Source of the DNA: Acinetobacter sp. WCHA45
Lineage (GTDB): Bacteria > Pseudomonadota > Gammaproteobacteria > Pseudomonadales > Moraxellaceae
Direction: 5' to 3'
NCBI RefSeq assembly: GCF_002165255.2
Contig: NZ_CP028561.1
Coordinates: 2,356,001-2,420,000 of the forward strand
Length of the DNA stretch: 64,000 nt
Shown: positions 1-9,457 of the stretch, in pieces
Layout of the letters: each line of letters opens with the position of its first letter
Position numbering within the stretch: the first letter of the stretch is position 1
Position numbers and translations under genes: made by a program
The notes under the pieces: model-generated
Seen by the model: only the letters and a program-made list of their open reading frames with translations
Told to the model about the DNA's origin: nothing
Databases searched by the model: none

Positions 1-426
1 GGCTCGATCCACCATCTTCAATGCTCAGAACCTTGCCAACTCACAACATGGTCAGCAAATGAATTAACGCCTGAGATTGATCATCAAAATTGTCAATGGT
101 TAGGACAACTTCCACTATGTCCACATTGTGGAACGTTATCTCGTCCAAATATTCTGATGTTTAATGATTATGCTTGGGTCAGCCAAAGACATACTCAACA
201 AGCAAGACGCTTAGAAAATTTTTTAGAAGCCCATAATCACCCTATCGTCATTGAAATAGGTGCAGGTACAGCGATTCCAACCGTTCGTTATTTCAGTGAG
301 CGTTTCGCACCACAACTCATACGCATCAATCCTCGTGAAGCAATACTTCCATCCAAGGGAGGAGTCTCAATCGCAGAAAATGCAGTCATTGGTATTCAAA
401 ATATTTATCAGATTCTAATCAAATAA
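1..426 (+). CDS. Sir2-family NAD-dependent protein deacylase, 3' part
   Basis: The reading frame is open from the first base of the window to a TAA at 424-426, so only the last 141 residues are present. Sirtuins remove acyl groups from lysines using NAD. Visible signs are a four-cysteine zinc site (a CxxxC-type pair near residues 8-12 of the fragment and CPHC about 33 residues later), the segment RPNILMFNDYAW that follows the zinc site in bacterial sirtuins, and the late Rossmann motif IEIGAGTAIPTVR. The catalytic His and NAD-binding N-terminus lie outside the window. The first internal ATG at 157 is not the true start because the zinc site lies upstream in the same frame. Family assignment is firm; substrate is unknown. 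Confidence 0.85.
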   Translation, partial: GSIHHLQCSEPCQLTTWSANELTPEIDHQNCQWLGQLPLCPHCGTLSRPNILMFNDYAWVSQRHTQQARRLENFLEAHNHPIVIEIGAGTAIPTVRYFSERFAPQLIRINPREAILPSKGGVSIAENAVIGIQNIYQILIK

Positions 427-440
427 TTCCAATAAAATTT

Positions 441-453
441 GATAATAATTATC
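441..453. promoter_or_regulatory. Fur-box-like palindrome upstream of macA
   Basis: The 13-mer GATAATAATTATC is a perfect palindrome (6-1-6) in the gap between the sirtuin gene and macA. It resembles the hexamer core of the Fur operator GATAAT/ATTATC. AT-rich palindromes also arise by chance in a low-GC genome and this is one short site, so iron control of the efflux operon is only a possibility. Confidence 0.3.
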
Positions 454-533
454 ATTCTAGATTAAAAATATCCACGTTTTATCCTTATTTCGCTTTTATA
501 CTGGTTTGAGTTTCCAAATCTCGATCTGTTGCC

Positions 534-1868
534 ATGCCAAAAACAAGTTCTAAAAAAATACCATTCAGTAAAATAATAATGATCGCTATCGGTGTCGCAA
601 TTATTGCAGCCGTTGCATGGTTTTTCTTTAAACCTAAAGATCAAGCACCACAATATATTAGTGCTGAAGTCTCTAAAGGTGATATTGAAGATTCTGTACT
701 CGCAACAGGTGTGCTTGAAGCCACCAAAATGGTCAGCGTCGGTGCACAGGTTTCAGGTCAAGTGAAAAAAATGTATGTACAGTTAGGAGATCAAGTCAAA
801 CAAGGTCAACTGATTGCACAAATTGATTCGATTCGCCAAGAAAACGAGTTAAAAACTGCCAAAGCGAATATTCAAAATCAACAGGCTCAATTGGCAGTAC
901 AACAAGCCAATTTAGCAAAAGTGGAAGCTGAATATAAACGCCAACAGGCTATGTTTAGCCAAGATGCAACTTCACGTGCAGAACTTGAAACAGCACTAGC
1001 AAACTTTAAAACAGCACAAGCTCAAATTGCAGCAATCAATGCGCAAATTGAACAATCTCGTTTAACACTCGCAACTGCACAAGAGAATTTAGGTTATACC
1101 CGTATTGTTGCACCGATGGATGGGACAGTGGTTGCCATTGTGACCGAAGAAGGTCAAACGGTGAATGCCAATCAAACCGCGCCAACGATTGTGAAATTGG
1201 CGAAATTAGATACGATGACAATTAAGGCTCAAATTTCTGAAGCCGATGTTATGAAAGTTGAAAAAGGTCAAACCGTTTACTTCACGACATTAGGTAATAG
1301 TGACAAAAAACATTACGCACAGCTACGTCAAGTTGAGCCAGCACCAAACTCTATCAATACCGAAACAACCAATACCAGTTCATCATCATCAAGCACAGCC
1401 GTGTATTACAACGCTTTGTTTGATGTTCCAAATGAAGACGGTAAGTTACGTATTGATATGACTGCACAAGTCTATATTGTTTTGGCTGAAGCGAAAAATG
1501 TACTAACAATCCCTGCCGCTGCCATCCAAACTAAACGATCAAACAAAAAAGAAAATGGCAATAATTCGGTTGCAACAGATAAATCAAAAAATGCAGATAC
1601 TCAGAAAGCGCAGCATCCTAAACGCCTAGATTTGACTGAAGCTGAAAAAGCCTTAATTGCTCAAGGTAAAGCATCCACAGGCATGGTTCGTGTGTTACAA
1701 GCGGATGGAACTGCTCAACCTCAACCTGTGTTAATCGGCCTTAACAATCGTGTTACTGCACAAGTGCTGAGAGGTTTAAAACAAGGTGATCAAGTGGTGA
1801 TTGCCGATGCAACTGATAGCTCAAACGAATCAGCAAAACGTAGCAATCAACGTCCAATGAGAATGTAA
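534..1868 (+). CDS. macA: MacA-like periplasmic adaptor of a tripartite efflux pump
   Basis: 444-residue membrane fusion protein expected to link MacB to an outer-membrane channel. An N-terminal membrane anchor (about residues 14-31, rich in I, A, V, ending WFFF) is followed by a lipoyl/beta-barrel adaptor frame ([25 protein letters not shown]), a long alpha-helical hairpin full of Q and A (about 100-180), and the second lipoyl half ([19 protein letters not shown]). The protein is longer than E. coli MacA (about 370 residues); the excess is mostly a Lys/Asn-rich insertion at about residues 333-381 and a Ser run near 282. The gene ends one base before the macB start, so the two are translated as an operon. 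Family assignment is firm; transported substrates are not visible. Confidence 0.9.
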   Translation: MPKTSSKKIPFSKIIMIAIGVAIIAAVAWFFFKPKDQAPQYISAEVSKGDIEDSVLATGVLEATKMVSVGAQVSGQVKKMYVQLGDQVKQGQLIAQIDSIRQENELKTAKANIQNQQAQLAVQQANLAKVEAEYKRQQAMFSQDATSRAELETALANFKTAQAQIAAINAQIEQSRLTLATAQENLGYTRIVAPMDGTVVAIVTEEGQTVNANQTAPTIVKLAKLDTMTIKAQISEADVMKVEKGQTVYFTTLGNSDKKHYAQLRQVEPAPNSINTETTNTSSSSSSTAVYYNALFDVPNEDGKLRIDMTAQVYIVLAEAKNVLTIPAAAIQTKRSNKKENGNNSVATDKSKNADTQKAQHPKRLDLTEAEKALIAQGKASTGMVRVLQADGTAQPQPVLIGLNNRVTAQVLRGLKQGDQVVIADATDSSNESAKRSNQRPMRM

Positions 1869-1869
1869 T

Positions 1870-3861
1870 ATGACCCAAGATCAAACGCATTCTTCACAGC
1901 CATTACTTGAGGTTAGTGACCTCACCCGTGAATTCCCTGCGGGTGAAGGTACAGTACAAATTCTCAAAGGCATTGATTTAAAAATTTATGCAGGTGAGTT
2001 GGTTGCAATCGTCGGACAATCAGGCTCAGGTAAATCGACCCTGATGAACATCTTGGGTTGTCTGGATAAGCCCAGCGCAGGAAGTTACAAGGTCAATGGT
2101 CGAGAAACTCGTCAGCTTGAACCTGATGAACTGGCACAACTACGCCGTGAATATTTTGGTTTTATTTTCCAGCGTTATCACTTACTGGGTGATCTGAGTG
2201 CTTCTGGTAATGTTGAAGTCCCTGCCATTTACGCAGGCGTAGACAGCCAACTTCGCCAACAGCGTTCGGCTGAGCTACTCTCAGAACTCGGACTTGAAGA
2301 ACGCTTACATCATCGACCAAGCCAGTTATCTGGTGGTCAGCAACAACGTGTTTCAATTGCCCGTGCATTGATGAATGGCGGTGATGTGATTCTTGCCGAT
2401 GAGCCAACAGGTGCATTGGACAAGAATAGTGGTGTTGAAGTGATGCGTATTTTGCGTGAGCTGAATGCCAAAGGTCATACCATTATTCTGGTCACCCACG
2501 ATCTGAATGTTGCCAAGAATGCGACCCGTATTATTGAAATCAGTGACGGTAATATTATTTCAGACCGTGCCAACGTGCCTGAGAATGCAGATTCAGATTT
2601 AGAACATCAAACCCTGCAACGCACACCACAAAAGAAAACCTCAACTTGGCGTTCTTTCTTTGATCGTCTCGGTGAAGCATTCCGCATGGCACTGCTTGCC
2701 ATGAATGCCCACCGTATGCGGACTTTCTTGACTATGCTTGGGATTATTATCGGGATCGCATCCGTGGTCTCGGTGGTTGCACTTGGGAATGGCTCACAGA
2801 AGCAAATTCTAGAAAATATCAGTAGCCTCGGCACCAATACCATTACCGTGTATCAGGGGCGTGGTTTTGGGGATAACTCGCGTGCTTCACAAGTCAAAAC
2901 ACTGGTGCCTGCCGATGCCGATGCACTGGCGGAACAACCCTATGTGGATGGAGTCAGCCCATCTGCCAATACCAGTGTGACGCTACGTTACAAAGATACC
3001 GAAGCATCGGCAACTGTAAATGGTGTCAGTGCAGATTTCTTCTATGTCCGTGGCATGAACTTTAAATCAGGACAGCCTTTTGACAAAAACAGTGTTACTC
3101 AGCGTGCCCAAGATGTGGTGATTGATACCAATACGGAGAAAACCTTCTTTGCAGATGGCACAAATCCTGTCGGTCAAGTACTGCTCTTAGGCAGTGTACC
3201 CAGTCGAATTATTGGCGTGATTGATGCCCAACAAGGCTTTATGGGCAATTCTGACAGCTTGAATGTCTATCTGCCCTACTCCACCGTGATGAGCCGAATG
3301 CTTGGTCAGTCTAATGTGCGTAGCATCATCGTACGCATCAAGGATGAATATCCAAGTAGTGCCGCTGAAAATGCCATTTTGACTCTACTTGAACAACGTC
3401 ACGGCGCGCAGGACGTGTTTACCCAAAACTCGGACAGTATTCGTGAAACCATTCAGCAAACCACTGCAACCATGACCCTGTTAATTTCTGCAATCGCGGT
3501 GATCTCTTTGGTCGTTGGTGGTATTGGGGTGATGAACATTATGTTGGTTTCTGTGACTGAACGAACTCAAGAAATTGGCGTACGTATGGCGGTTGGTGCT
3601 CGACAAAGTGACATTTTGCAGCAATTCCTGATTGAAGCAATTCTGGTCTGTTTATTGGGCGGTATACTCGGTGTACTACTCTCTTTAGGGATTGGACAAA
3701 TCATCGGACACTTTGCCAAAGGCATCATTGAAATGAGTTATTCGACCACCTCGATTGTAGCGGCCTTTGTCTGCTCAAGCTTGATCGGTATTGTATTTGG
3801 CTTCTTGCCAGCAAGAAATGCGGCACAACTCGATCCAGTTGCTGCTTTAGCGAGAGAATAA
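1870..3861 (+). CDS. macB: MacB-like ABC efflux ATPase/permease
   Basis: 663-residue fusion of an N-terminal ABC ATPase with a C-terminal MacB permease. The ATPase has a Walker A (GQSGSGKST, about residue 50), Q-loop FIFQRYHLL, signature LSGGQQQR, Walker [10 protein letters not shown] and H-loop VTHD. The permease half starts with a transmembrane helix after MRTFLTMLG (about 287), then a large periplasmic domain, then three C-terminal helices containing the FtsX/MacB signature [18 protein letters not shown]. MacB is a mechanotransmission transporter that drives export from the periplasm through MacA and an outer-membrane duct. It sits between macA and an outer-membrane factor gene, giving a complete tripartite operon. 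Confidence 0.93.
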   Translation: MTQDQTHSSQPLLEVSDLTREFPAGEGTVQILKGIDLKIYAGELVAIVGQSGSGKSTLMNILGCLDKPSAGSYKVNGRETRQLEPDELAQLRREYFGFIFQRYHLLGDLSASGNVEVPAIYAGVDSQLRQQRSAELLSELGLEERLHHRPSQLSGGQQQRVSIARALMNGGDVILADEPTGALDKNSGVEVMRILRELNAKGHTIILVTHDLNVAKNATRIIEISDGNIISDRANVPENADSDLEHQTLQRTPQKKTSTWRSFFDRLGEAFRMALLAMNAHRMRTFLTMLGIIIGIASVVSVVALGNGSQKQILENISSLGTNTITVYQGRGFGDNSRASQVKTLVPADADALAEQPYVDGVSPSANTSVTLRYKDTEASATVNGVSADFFYVRGMNFKSGQPFDKNSVTQRAQDVVIDTNTEKTFFADGTNPVGQVLLLGSVPSRIIGVIDAQQGFMGNSDSLNVYLPYSTVMSRMLGQSNVRSIIVRIKDEYPSSAAENAILTLLEQRHGAQDVFTQNSDSIRETIQQTTATMTLLISAIAVISLVVGGIGVMNIMLVSVTERTQEIGVRMAVGARQSDILQQFLIEAILVCLLGGILGVLLSLGIGQIIGHFAKGIIEMSYSTTSIVAAFVCSSLIGIVFGFLPARNAAQLDPVAALARE

Positions 3862-3872
3862 AGAATTTGAGT

Positions 3873-5273
3873 ATGTCTTTTCAATTCACAAAATTAGGAC
3901 TCGCACTGGTACTCACTGGCTCCTTAGCTGGCTGTTCTGCTGTGGTGAAAACCCCCTATAACACCCCAACAGTCCAAGTGCCACAACAGTTCCAATACGA
4001 TGCACAAAAAAGTAAAAGCATCAATTTAACTGATCAATGGTGGACGTTATTTAATGATACTCAACTTAATCAGTTGGTCGATCAGGTTCTCTCTAAAAAT
4101 AGTGATTTAACTGTTGCCGGAATCACCCTTAAACAGGCCCGTTTACAGGCAGGACTGGCGGAAAATAGACAAGGCATTCGCACCAGTTCGAGTGTATCAA
4201 CAGGTCATAATTATGAGCTACGCTCTGGAGAAGGAAGTGACCGTGGTTTATCAGCAAGTGTCGGTGTTAGTTATGAAGTCGACCTATTCGGTAAACTGGC
4301 CAATCAGACCGAAGCCAGTCGTTGGGAAGCTCTAGCCACTGAACAAGATTTGCAAGCCACAGCACAAAGTCTGGTTGGAACCACAGCGAAACTGTACTGG
4401 CAGCTTGGCTATCTGAATGAGCGCTATCAAACCATTCAGCAGAATTTGGCTTCGACCCAAAAAACCTATTCTTTGGTACAGTCGCAATATAAAGCGGGTG
4501 CGGTTTCAGGCTTAGATTTAACTCAAGCGGAACAATCGGTACAAAGCCAAAAAGCCAGTCTGAGTCAGATTGAACAACAACGTGTCGAAGCACGTACTGC
4601 GATTGCTGTATTGCTACATGAACCTGTTCAACACCTGAATATTCAAGAGCCTACACAACTACCTCGCAATGCTCTTCCGAATATCGCGATCGGACTCCCT
4701 GCCGATATTTTATCGCGTCGTCCAGACTTACAAGCTTCTGAATTACGCCTACGCAAAACCTTAGCCAATAAAGATGCAACCAAAGCCAGCTATTATCCAT
4801 CGATTAATTTGACGGGAAATCTAGGTTCTTCTAGCACCTCTTTAACACAACTGTTAAAGAACCCTGCTTTAACTTTAGGTGCAAGCCTGAGCCTACCTTT
4901 TCTTCAATATAATGATATGAAAAAAGATATTGCGATTAGTGACCTTGAGTATGAAAAAGCGATTACTCAATATCGTCAAACCTTATACCAAGCTTTTGCT
5001 GATGTCGAAAATGCATTATCAAATCGCACTCAACTGAATCAGCAAGTACAACTGCAACAACGCAATGTCGAACTGGCGAATAAGACCGAGCGACTAACCG
5101 AAGTTCGTTATCGTAATGGTGCAATTGCTTTAAAGAACTTACTAGATGCGCAAGAAACTACACGCAATGCACGACTCAGCTTAGTTGAAACAAAGCAGAA
5201 TCAATACAATGCCTATGTGACCTTGATGCAGGCACTTGGTGGTAGTCCTGTGAAAGAACTAACTCAGCAATAG
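3873..5273 (+). CDS. Outer membrane factor lipoprotein (TolC/NodT family)
   Basis: About 466 residues, 11 bases after macB stops. The N-terminus is a lipoprotein signal with lipobox LAGC, and the mature part has the duplicated outer-membrane efflux repeats typical of OprM/NodT proteins (QWWTLFNDTQLNQLVDQ near the start, LPADILSRRPDLQASE in the second half, a final ENALSNRTQL/LLDAQETTRNARLSLVE helix). An in-frame TTG lies six bases upstream, but the ATG at 3873 follows an AAAGAA ribosome-binding site at suitable distance and is preferred. It should supply the exit duct for the MacAB pump. The gene could be called tolC- or oprM-like; I give no symbol because Acinetobacter has several paralogues. 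Confidence 0.88.
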   Translation: MSFQFTKLGLALVLTGSLAGCSAVVKTPYNTPTVQVPQQFQYDAQKSKSINLTDQWWTLFNDTQLNQLVDQVLSKNSDLTVAGITLKQARLQAGLAENRQGIRTSSSVSTGHNYELRSGEGSDRGLSASVGVSYEVDLFGKLANQTEASRWEALATEQDLQATAQSLVGTTAKLYWQLGYLNERYQTIQQNLASTQKTYSLVQSQYKAGAVSGLDLTQAEQSVQSQKASLSQIEQQRVEARTAIAVLLHEPVQHLNIQEPTQLPRNALPNIAIGLPADILSRRPDLQASELRLRKTLANKDATKASYYPSINLTGNLGSSSTSLTQLLKNPALTLGASLSLPFLQYNDMKKDIAISDLEYEKAITQYRQTLYQAFADVENALSNRTQLNQQVQLQQRNVELANKTERLTEVRYRNGAIALKNLLDAQETTRNARLSLVETKQNQYNAYVTLMQALGGSPVKELTQQ

Positions 5274-5290
5274 CACATGAGTTGCTATTG
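5268..5290 (+). terminator. Possible weak terminator of the macAB operon
   Basis: Inverted repeat CAATAGCA/TGCTATTG with a 7-base loop overlaps the stop codon of the outer membrane factor and is followed by TTTAC. The T-run is short, so efficiency is uncertain. Confidence 0.4.
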
Positions 5291-5504
5291 TTTACTCGTT
5301 TAAAGTTTTTGGCTCATTTTGAATGGACTGGGAACTTTTAATTTTACTCATCAACCTCTTTGTATTGACTCAAATATTTCTGTTTTATATGCTGATCAAA
5401 ATACAACCATATTGGATAAGCATAAAATTGGTTATATGACATTTTCATTTTGGTTATGCGGCAAATATGCCGTATAACTATAGTTAGGTTTTACAGGAGG
5501 TTTT

Positions 5505-6032
5505 GTGTTAAATTGGGAAACTGTAGCTACGAGTATGTTAACTTCTGGCGGGATTTTATTTGCAGCATACAAAATCTGGTTTCAGCGTAGATTAGAAGAT
5601 CATAAGTTTTCTTTACAAAATAATGGGAAATTATTTGAACTTGAGTTAAAAGCTTTAGAGGAATTCGGGGGCATAACTCAAGAGATATTAAGAGGTGATC
5701 TAGGTGTTGCAACACCATTATCAGCACAAGAAATTTTCATTATTAAAGCTTATGAAAATGAAAAAGTGTTAAATACATTTGTAAAAAAATCATCTCATAT
5801 TGTGAGCTCGGAAATAATTACTAAATTTGATTCATTGATTGAAAATTATAAAAAACTGCAATCTCAAACTAAAGATTATCGTTCGCACAATACTGGTTAT
5901 GGTGGTGGCAGATATAACGCATACAATAACTTGCCTCAAGAGTTATTGGATATAGCAGAGTCATACCGGATTGAAACACAAAATGTTTATGAGTCATTTA
6001 AAGCTGATGTGTTTAAGCGTGCAGGTAGGTAA
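5505..6032 (+). CDS. Hypothetical membrane-anchored protein
   Basis: 175 residues that I do not recognise. It begins with GTG at 5505, eight bases (counting centre to start) behind a perfect AGGAGG at 5495-5500, the strongest Shine-Dalgarno I saw in the window. One N-terminal hydrophobic segment (about residues 8-24, TSMLTSGGILFAAYKIWF) is followed by RR and then a soluble, charged, probably helical domain; a Gly/Tyr/Asn-rich loop (NTGYGGGRYNAYNN) lies near residue 130. The layout suggests a single-pass protein with its body in the cytoplasm. It is a monocistronic orphan between the efflux operon and fabI, AT-rich relative to macB, and may be strain-variable. Confidence 0.65.
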   Translation: MLNWETVATSMLTSGGILFAAYKIWFQRRLEDHKFSLQNNGKLFELELKALEEFGGITQEILRGDLGVATPLSAQEIFIIKAYENEKVLNTFVKKSSHIVSSEIITKFDSLIENYKKLQSQTKDYRSHNTGYGGGRYNAYNNLPQELLDIAESYRIETQNVYESFKADVFKRAGR

Positions 6033-6113
6033 AACATAAAAAAAGCTTCAACAAAGGACGTAAAAGCTTGGCTTGCGGGCGTTATAATTTGAAGAGTCCA
6101 CACTTTAAAAAAC

Positions 6114-6135
6114 AAAGCCGCTATAAAGCGGCTTT
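6114..6135. terminator. Bidirectional terminator between orphan gene and fabI
   Basis: Stem AAAGCCGC/GCGGCTTT with loop TATAAA, flanked by A-rich and T-rich sequence on either side, placed between two convergent genes. Confidence 0.8.
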
Positions 6136-6159
6136 ATTCAATAATTTAGATTAATCTAA

Positions 6160-6963
6160 TTATTCATCATCCATCATTGACTGGCTCATACCAACAGTAT
6201 TGAAACCACCATCAACATAAAGGATTTCACCCGTAATGCCCGAAGCCCACGGTGAACAAAGGAACAATGCTGCATTACCCACTTCTTCAATCGTTACATT
6301 ACGTTGTAGCGGAGCAATCTTTTCATTAGCATCTAACATTTTACGGAATGATTTAATACCAGAAGCTGCCAATGTACGGATTGGACCCGCAGAGATCGCA
6401 TTCACACGAATCCCCTCTTTACCCAAGCTTAGTGCTAAATAACGAACACCCGCTTCTAAAGACGCTTTAGCCATACCCATCACGTTATAGTTTGGCATCA
6501 CACGCTCAGAACCTTGATAAGTCAAGGTTAGTAAACAACCTTTACGTGCTTGTAATAAAGGCTTTGCGGCACGAGCCATCGCAACAAAGCTATACGCACT
6601 AATGTCATGTGCGATTTTGAAACCATCACGGTCAGTCACGTCTGTAAAGTCACCATCCAACGTATGTGCAGGTGCAAAACTAATCGAATGCACAACACCG
6701 TCTAAACCATCCCAGTGTTTTGCCAACTCGACAAAAGTATTGTCAATTTCTGCATCAATCGCTACATCACAAGGGAAAACGAGGGTTGAACCAAACTGTG
6801 CTGCAAAGTCATCAACACGTTTTTTTAGCTTTTCATTTGGATAAGTAAATGCTAACTCTGCGCCTTCACGGTGTAATGCTGCCGCAATACCGAAAGCAAT
6901 TGATAATTTACTTGCAATACCAGCAATTAAAAAACGCTTACCAGCTAAAAGTCCTTGTGACAT
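6160..6963 (-). CDS. fabI: Enoyl-ACP reductase FabI (NADH type)
   Basis: 267 residues, normal length for FabI. It reduces trans-2-enoyl-ACP in the last step of each fatty acid elongation round in the cytoplasm and is the target of triclosan-like inhibitors. Visible features: the short-chain dehydrogenase nucleotide-binding start [20 protein letters not shown], the catalytic triad pattern Tyr149, Tyr159 and Lys166 (Y-x6-K in YNVMGMAK), and the C-terminal [12 protein letters not shown] segment. The gene appears monocistronic; its upstream neighbour on the same strand is separated by a terminator at 7059-7082. Assignment is firm. Confidence 0.97.
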   Translation of the reverse strand: MSQGLLAGKRFLIAGIASKLSIAFGIAAALHREGAELAFTYPNEKLKKRVDDFAAQFGSTLVFPCDVAIDAEIDNTFVELAKHWDGLDGVVHSISFAPAHTLDGDFTDVTDRDGFKIAHDISAYSFVAMARAAKPLLQARKGCLLTLTYQGSERVMPNYNVMGMAKASLEAGVRYLALSLGKEGIRVNAISAGPIRTLAASGIKSFRKMLDANEKIAPLQRNVTIEEVGNAALFLCSPWASGITGEILYVDGGFNTVGMSQSMMDDE

Positions 6964-7058
6964 CTTATTCTCACTCGAAAAATTTTCACCACATCATGCC
7001 AACATTCCTGATTTTTCGGAATAGCATAATCCACCTTTTTTACAATCTTGCATAAAAA

Positions 7059-7082
7059 AATCGCCTTCATATGAAGACGATT
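7059..7082 (-). terminator. Terminator downstream of the Bax-inhibitor-1 family gene
   Basis: Read on the minus strand, ATCGTCTTCAT/ATGAAGGCGAT forms a hairpin with one internal mismatch and is followed by a run of seven T residues. Confidence 0.75.
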
Positions 7083-7104
7083 TATGTTTTATATCAATTT
7101 AAAT

Positions 7105-7839
7105 TTAATCATCACCTTGAATTAGGCTTAATAAGCGCATGAATGAATAGTACATCCACACTAAAGTCGCAAGTAAAGCAATCGCACATACCCATTCAAA
7201 TGCTTTAGGAGCGCGTTGTGCTGCTGCATTTTCAATAAGATCAAAATCCAAAATTAAGTTCAGTGAAGCAATTACAGCAACAAATCCAGCAAAACCAATA
7301 CCTAACCAATTGCTTTCAAAAATATAAGGAATACTTGAGCCAAAGATCAAACGTAAAACGATCTGCACAACAAAAACTAAAGCAATCGCAATAGAAGCTG
7401 AAATTACAATTGCCTTAAATTTTTCAGTCGCACGAATAATTTGGAATTTATATAACGCAAATAAAACCAAGGTTGTAACAAAGGTCGCAAGCAAAGCTTG
7501 TAACGGAACACCTGGAAATTTCAGTTGGAAAATAAAAGAAATACCACCTAAAAATGCACCTTCAAATAAAGCATAAGGAATTGCTAAAGCAGGTGCTGTA
7601 TTGGATTTAAATGTTGTAATCAAAGCTAGAACCAAACTGCCAATTGCCCCGACGATTGCCGCTGCATATGCAATCGAAAGATTTGCTGTGAATGCACAAT
7701 AGAAAAATAGAGCCATTCCGAGAACCGCTGCGATCACAGTCAAAAGAACCGATTTTTGAATCGCTCCTTGAATGGTCATGGGTTCAGCCAAGTCACTATA
7801 GGTTTCAACACGAGTTAAAATTGGATTATTACTTTGCAT
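7105..7839 (-). CDS. Bax inhibitor-1/YccA family membrane protein
   Basis: 244 residues with seven hydrophobic segments, the fold of the BI-1 (TMBIM) family: inner-membrane proteins, some of which act as proton-sensitive calcium leaks or interact with FtsH (YccA, YbhL). Supporting features are the repeated small-residue helices, the acidic loop LILDFDLIENAA in which the Asp residues match the conserved acid pair of the family, and the C-terminal helix ending in MYYSFMRLLSLI. It starts with ATG at 7839 (MQSNNPILTRVETYSDL). It is flanked by terminators and likely transcribed alone. Physiological role is not deducible here. Confidence 0.85.
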   Translation of the reverse strand: MQSNNPILTRVETYSDLAEPMTIQGAIQKSVLLTVIAAVLGMALFFYCAFTANLSIAYAAAIVGAIGSLVLALITTFKSNTAPALAIPYALFEGAFLGGISFIFQLKFPGVPLQALLATFVTTLVLFALYKFQIIRATEKFKAIVISASIAIALVFVVQIVLRLIFGSSIPYIFESNWLGIGFAGFVAVIASLNLILDFDLIENAAAQRAPKAFEWVCAIALLATLVWMYYSFMRLLSLIQGDD

Positions 7840-8204
7840 GTATACGCTCTTTTTATAGTAAGCAAATAAAAATTGAGTTTATGATATTTTTTATTCAATC
7901 CCAATATTTTTTACATTTAATAAAGCTTTAATTTTTTTTGCAATTTATTGATAGCTAATCCATTAAAAATATATGAAACAAAAGTATTTGATTGCAAAGT
8001 TAAAGCACATTTTATGGCTATAACTTTCATTTCGTAGCGAGAACCATAAGCTTTTATTTACAGTCTAGATCTCTTTATACCAACTGAATCAATTGTAATA
8101 AAATCTGTATTCACCTAAGTAACATAAGCAATAAAAAAAGGAGTCGCATTTTAGGACTCCTTTTTAAATCATTTTTTAGATTAGAGTGAAATATTACAGT
8201 TTTT
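7840..8204. other. Intergenic region, upstream of the BI-1 family gene
   Basis: 365 bases with no credible gene. It holds the promoter region of the leftward BI-1 family gene (AT-rich, 7850-7960) and the terminator at 8135-8165 for the next leftward gene. I see no further organised signal. Confidence 0.6.
8135..8165 (-). terminator. Strong terminator after the 8205-8483 gene
   Basis: Stem AAAAAGGAGTC/GACTCCTTTTT with a 9-base loop; A-run and T-run allow termination in either direction, but the gene it follows is on the minus strand. Confidence 0.85.
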
Positions 8205-8483
8205 TTAGCTAAAGTACTGTGGTTGCTCATCAATAACTTCTGCTTGTAACTGATTCATCTGTTTTTCCAACAAACCAAATAAAGCGGCTTGGATCATATG
8301 CTGTGCAACGGTTGGCGTCTGATCACCCAAAATCTTTTTAACATCTTCACTAAATTGAATTTTAACCAAAGGTTCTGCTTCCGAACCAGCATTACGCAAG
8401 GCAAGCTCTCCGCCTTCAAGTTGAACTAACTCGAGAACAGCTTCTTGGCTACCAAATAACTCTTTTAACTGTTGCATTGACAT
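8205..8483 (-). CDS. Small conserved hypothetical protein, 92 aa
   Basis: I do not recognise a named family. The protein is acidic, soluble, and has a helix-turn-helix-like helical second half (VAQHMIQAALFGLLEKQMNQLQAEVI). ATG at 8483 follows GGAG at a spacing of six, supporting the start. The region just upstream carries the palindrome CCATGT-N4-ACATGG, whose 3' arm overlaps that ribosome-binding site. The gene is followed by a strong terminator, so it is a discrete transcription unit. Function unknown. Confidence 0.7.
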   Translation of the reverse strand: MSMQQLKELFGSQEAVLELVQLEGGELALRNAGSEAEPLVKIQFSEDVKKILGDQTPTVAQHMIQAALFGLLEKQMNQLQAEVIDEQPQYFS

Positions 8484-8491
8484 ACATTACT

Positions 8492-8507
8492 CCATGTTTC
8501 TACATGG
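8492..8507 (-). promoter_or_regulatory. Hairpin overlapping the ribosome-binding site of the 8205-8483 gene
   Basis: Perfect inverted repeat CCATGT/ACATGG with a 4-base loop. On the transcribed minus strand the second arm runs into GGAG, the likely Shine-Dalgarno, so the stem could hide it. It could equally be a protein-binding palindrome. Confidence 0.45.
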
Positions 8508-8594
8508 TGGCAAAGCGCTACTGCACTTTGCAATCTCACGTCTTATTTATATAAGTGCTACTCACTCATATTTCAAGTCTATGTTGTACTCGAA

Positions 8595-9098
8595 TTAAAA
8601 CTCAACCATTTCATTGCGAAAACCGTCAATCAAATGGCTTAACGCTCTATGCCATTCTCGTAATATTTTCGCATCGGGTAACCATGCTTGAGGACTTTGA
8701 GTCACCTTAATAATCAAATTCGATGAGGTCTCATTTTCAGGCTCTGGTGCTGTTGGCTCGGGTGCGTACTGACATAAACGATACGCACGTTTGAGTTCTG
8801 CAATAAAACCATCTTTAGCAAGTTGCTGTAATACTGAAACTTCTGGTGAGACTTGTCCTTTAACTGCCATCTGTTCTTCAATCGACTTAAACGTCGGTTG
8901 TAAATCATTTAAACGATAATAGCGCACCAATTCTTGTAAAAAAGCTAAAATTGCCCCGTGTAAATGAAATACTGCTGCCTCACGATATGCCTGCGCTTGT
9001 TGAATATGTTCAGTTTGCTCAGCTTGTTGACATGCAAGTCGGGCAAAATACAATTTTTGATTGGTACGATCAGCATGGTAGCGAGCAACACGAGACAT
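8595..9098 (-). CDS. Conserved hypothetical protein, DUF6586-like
   Basis: 167 residues from the ATG at 9098 (MSRVARYHADRTNQKLYFARL), chosen over an upstream GTG because AAAGGGA precedes it at normal spacing. The sequence is mostly alpha-helical: a first half with regularly spaced Ala/Gln helices (LACQQAEQTEHIQQAQAYREAAVFHLHGA), a Pro/Glu linker (APEPTAPEPENE, about 120) and a C-terminal stretch with WLPDAKILREWHRAL. The overall look matches the DUF6586 family that in Pseudomonas lies near topA; this is from memory and only moderately certain. It probably forms a unit with the small gene just upstream. No catalytic motif is visible. Confidence 0.65.
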   Translation of the reverse strand: MSRVARYHADRTNQKLYFARLACQQAEQTEHIQQAQAYREAAVFHLHGAILAFLQELVRYYRLNDLQPTFKSIEEQMAVKGQVSPEVSVLQQLAKDGFIAELKRAYRLCQYAPEPTAPEPENETSSNLIIKVTQSPQAWLPDAKILREWHRALSHLIDGFRNEMVEF

Positions 9099-9170
9099 AA
9101 TAAATCCCTTTTTCAGTTCATTTAAATCAAGACTGATTGTAAAGCGAATTGATGCTGAAACAAATAGCAC

Positions 9171-9353
9171 TCACAACATCAATTCAATACGATAAAGTTT
9201 TCGCTTGGCAATGACTTGAATCGGTGGATCAATCGGACGAATATTGCGATTGCCCCAAGCCAAATATCCTTCAGCCCAATACGTTGCACAAGCTGCATCA
9301 TTCAAAAGAAAGTGTTGATTCTCTACAATCATCAAATCTTTCAGTGGCAACAT
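9171..9353 (-). CDS. Small conserved hypothetical protein, 60 aa
   Basis: Reads MLPLKDLMIVENQHFLLN from an ATG at 9353. It is 72 bases upstream of the DUF6586-like gene in the same direction, suggesting co-transcription. The sequence is rich in aromatic residues and ends in a basic segment (VIAKRKLYRIELML). I do not recognise it; the strand, spacing and codon pattern support it as real. Confidence 0.55.
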   Translation of the reverse strand: MLPLKDLMIVENQHFLLNDAACATYWAEGYLAWGNRNIRPIDPPIQVIAKRKLYRIELML

Positions 9354-9457
9354 CGAGGTTGCTATGAGCGAAGCTCAAGCGTTTTAATTTTCTTGGCTAT
9401 TCGCTCAGCATTTGGTGCAACAATTGATAAAGCCGTATATTGCTTTAACATTGATAA

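Noticed and set aside
4267..4593. 108-codon frame antisense to the outer membrane factor gene
   Set aside because: Shadow of a coding gene; no independent signal.
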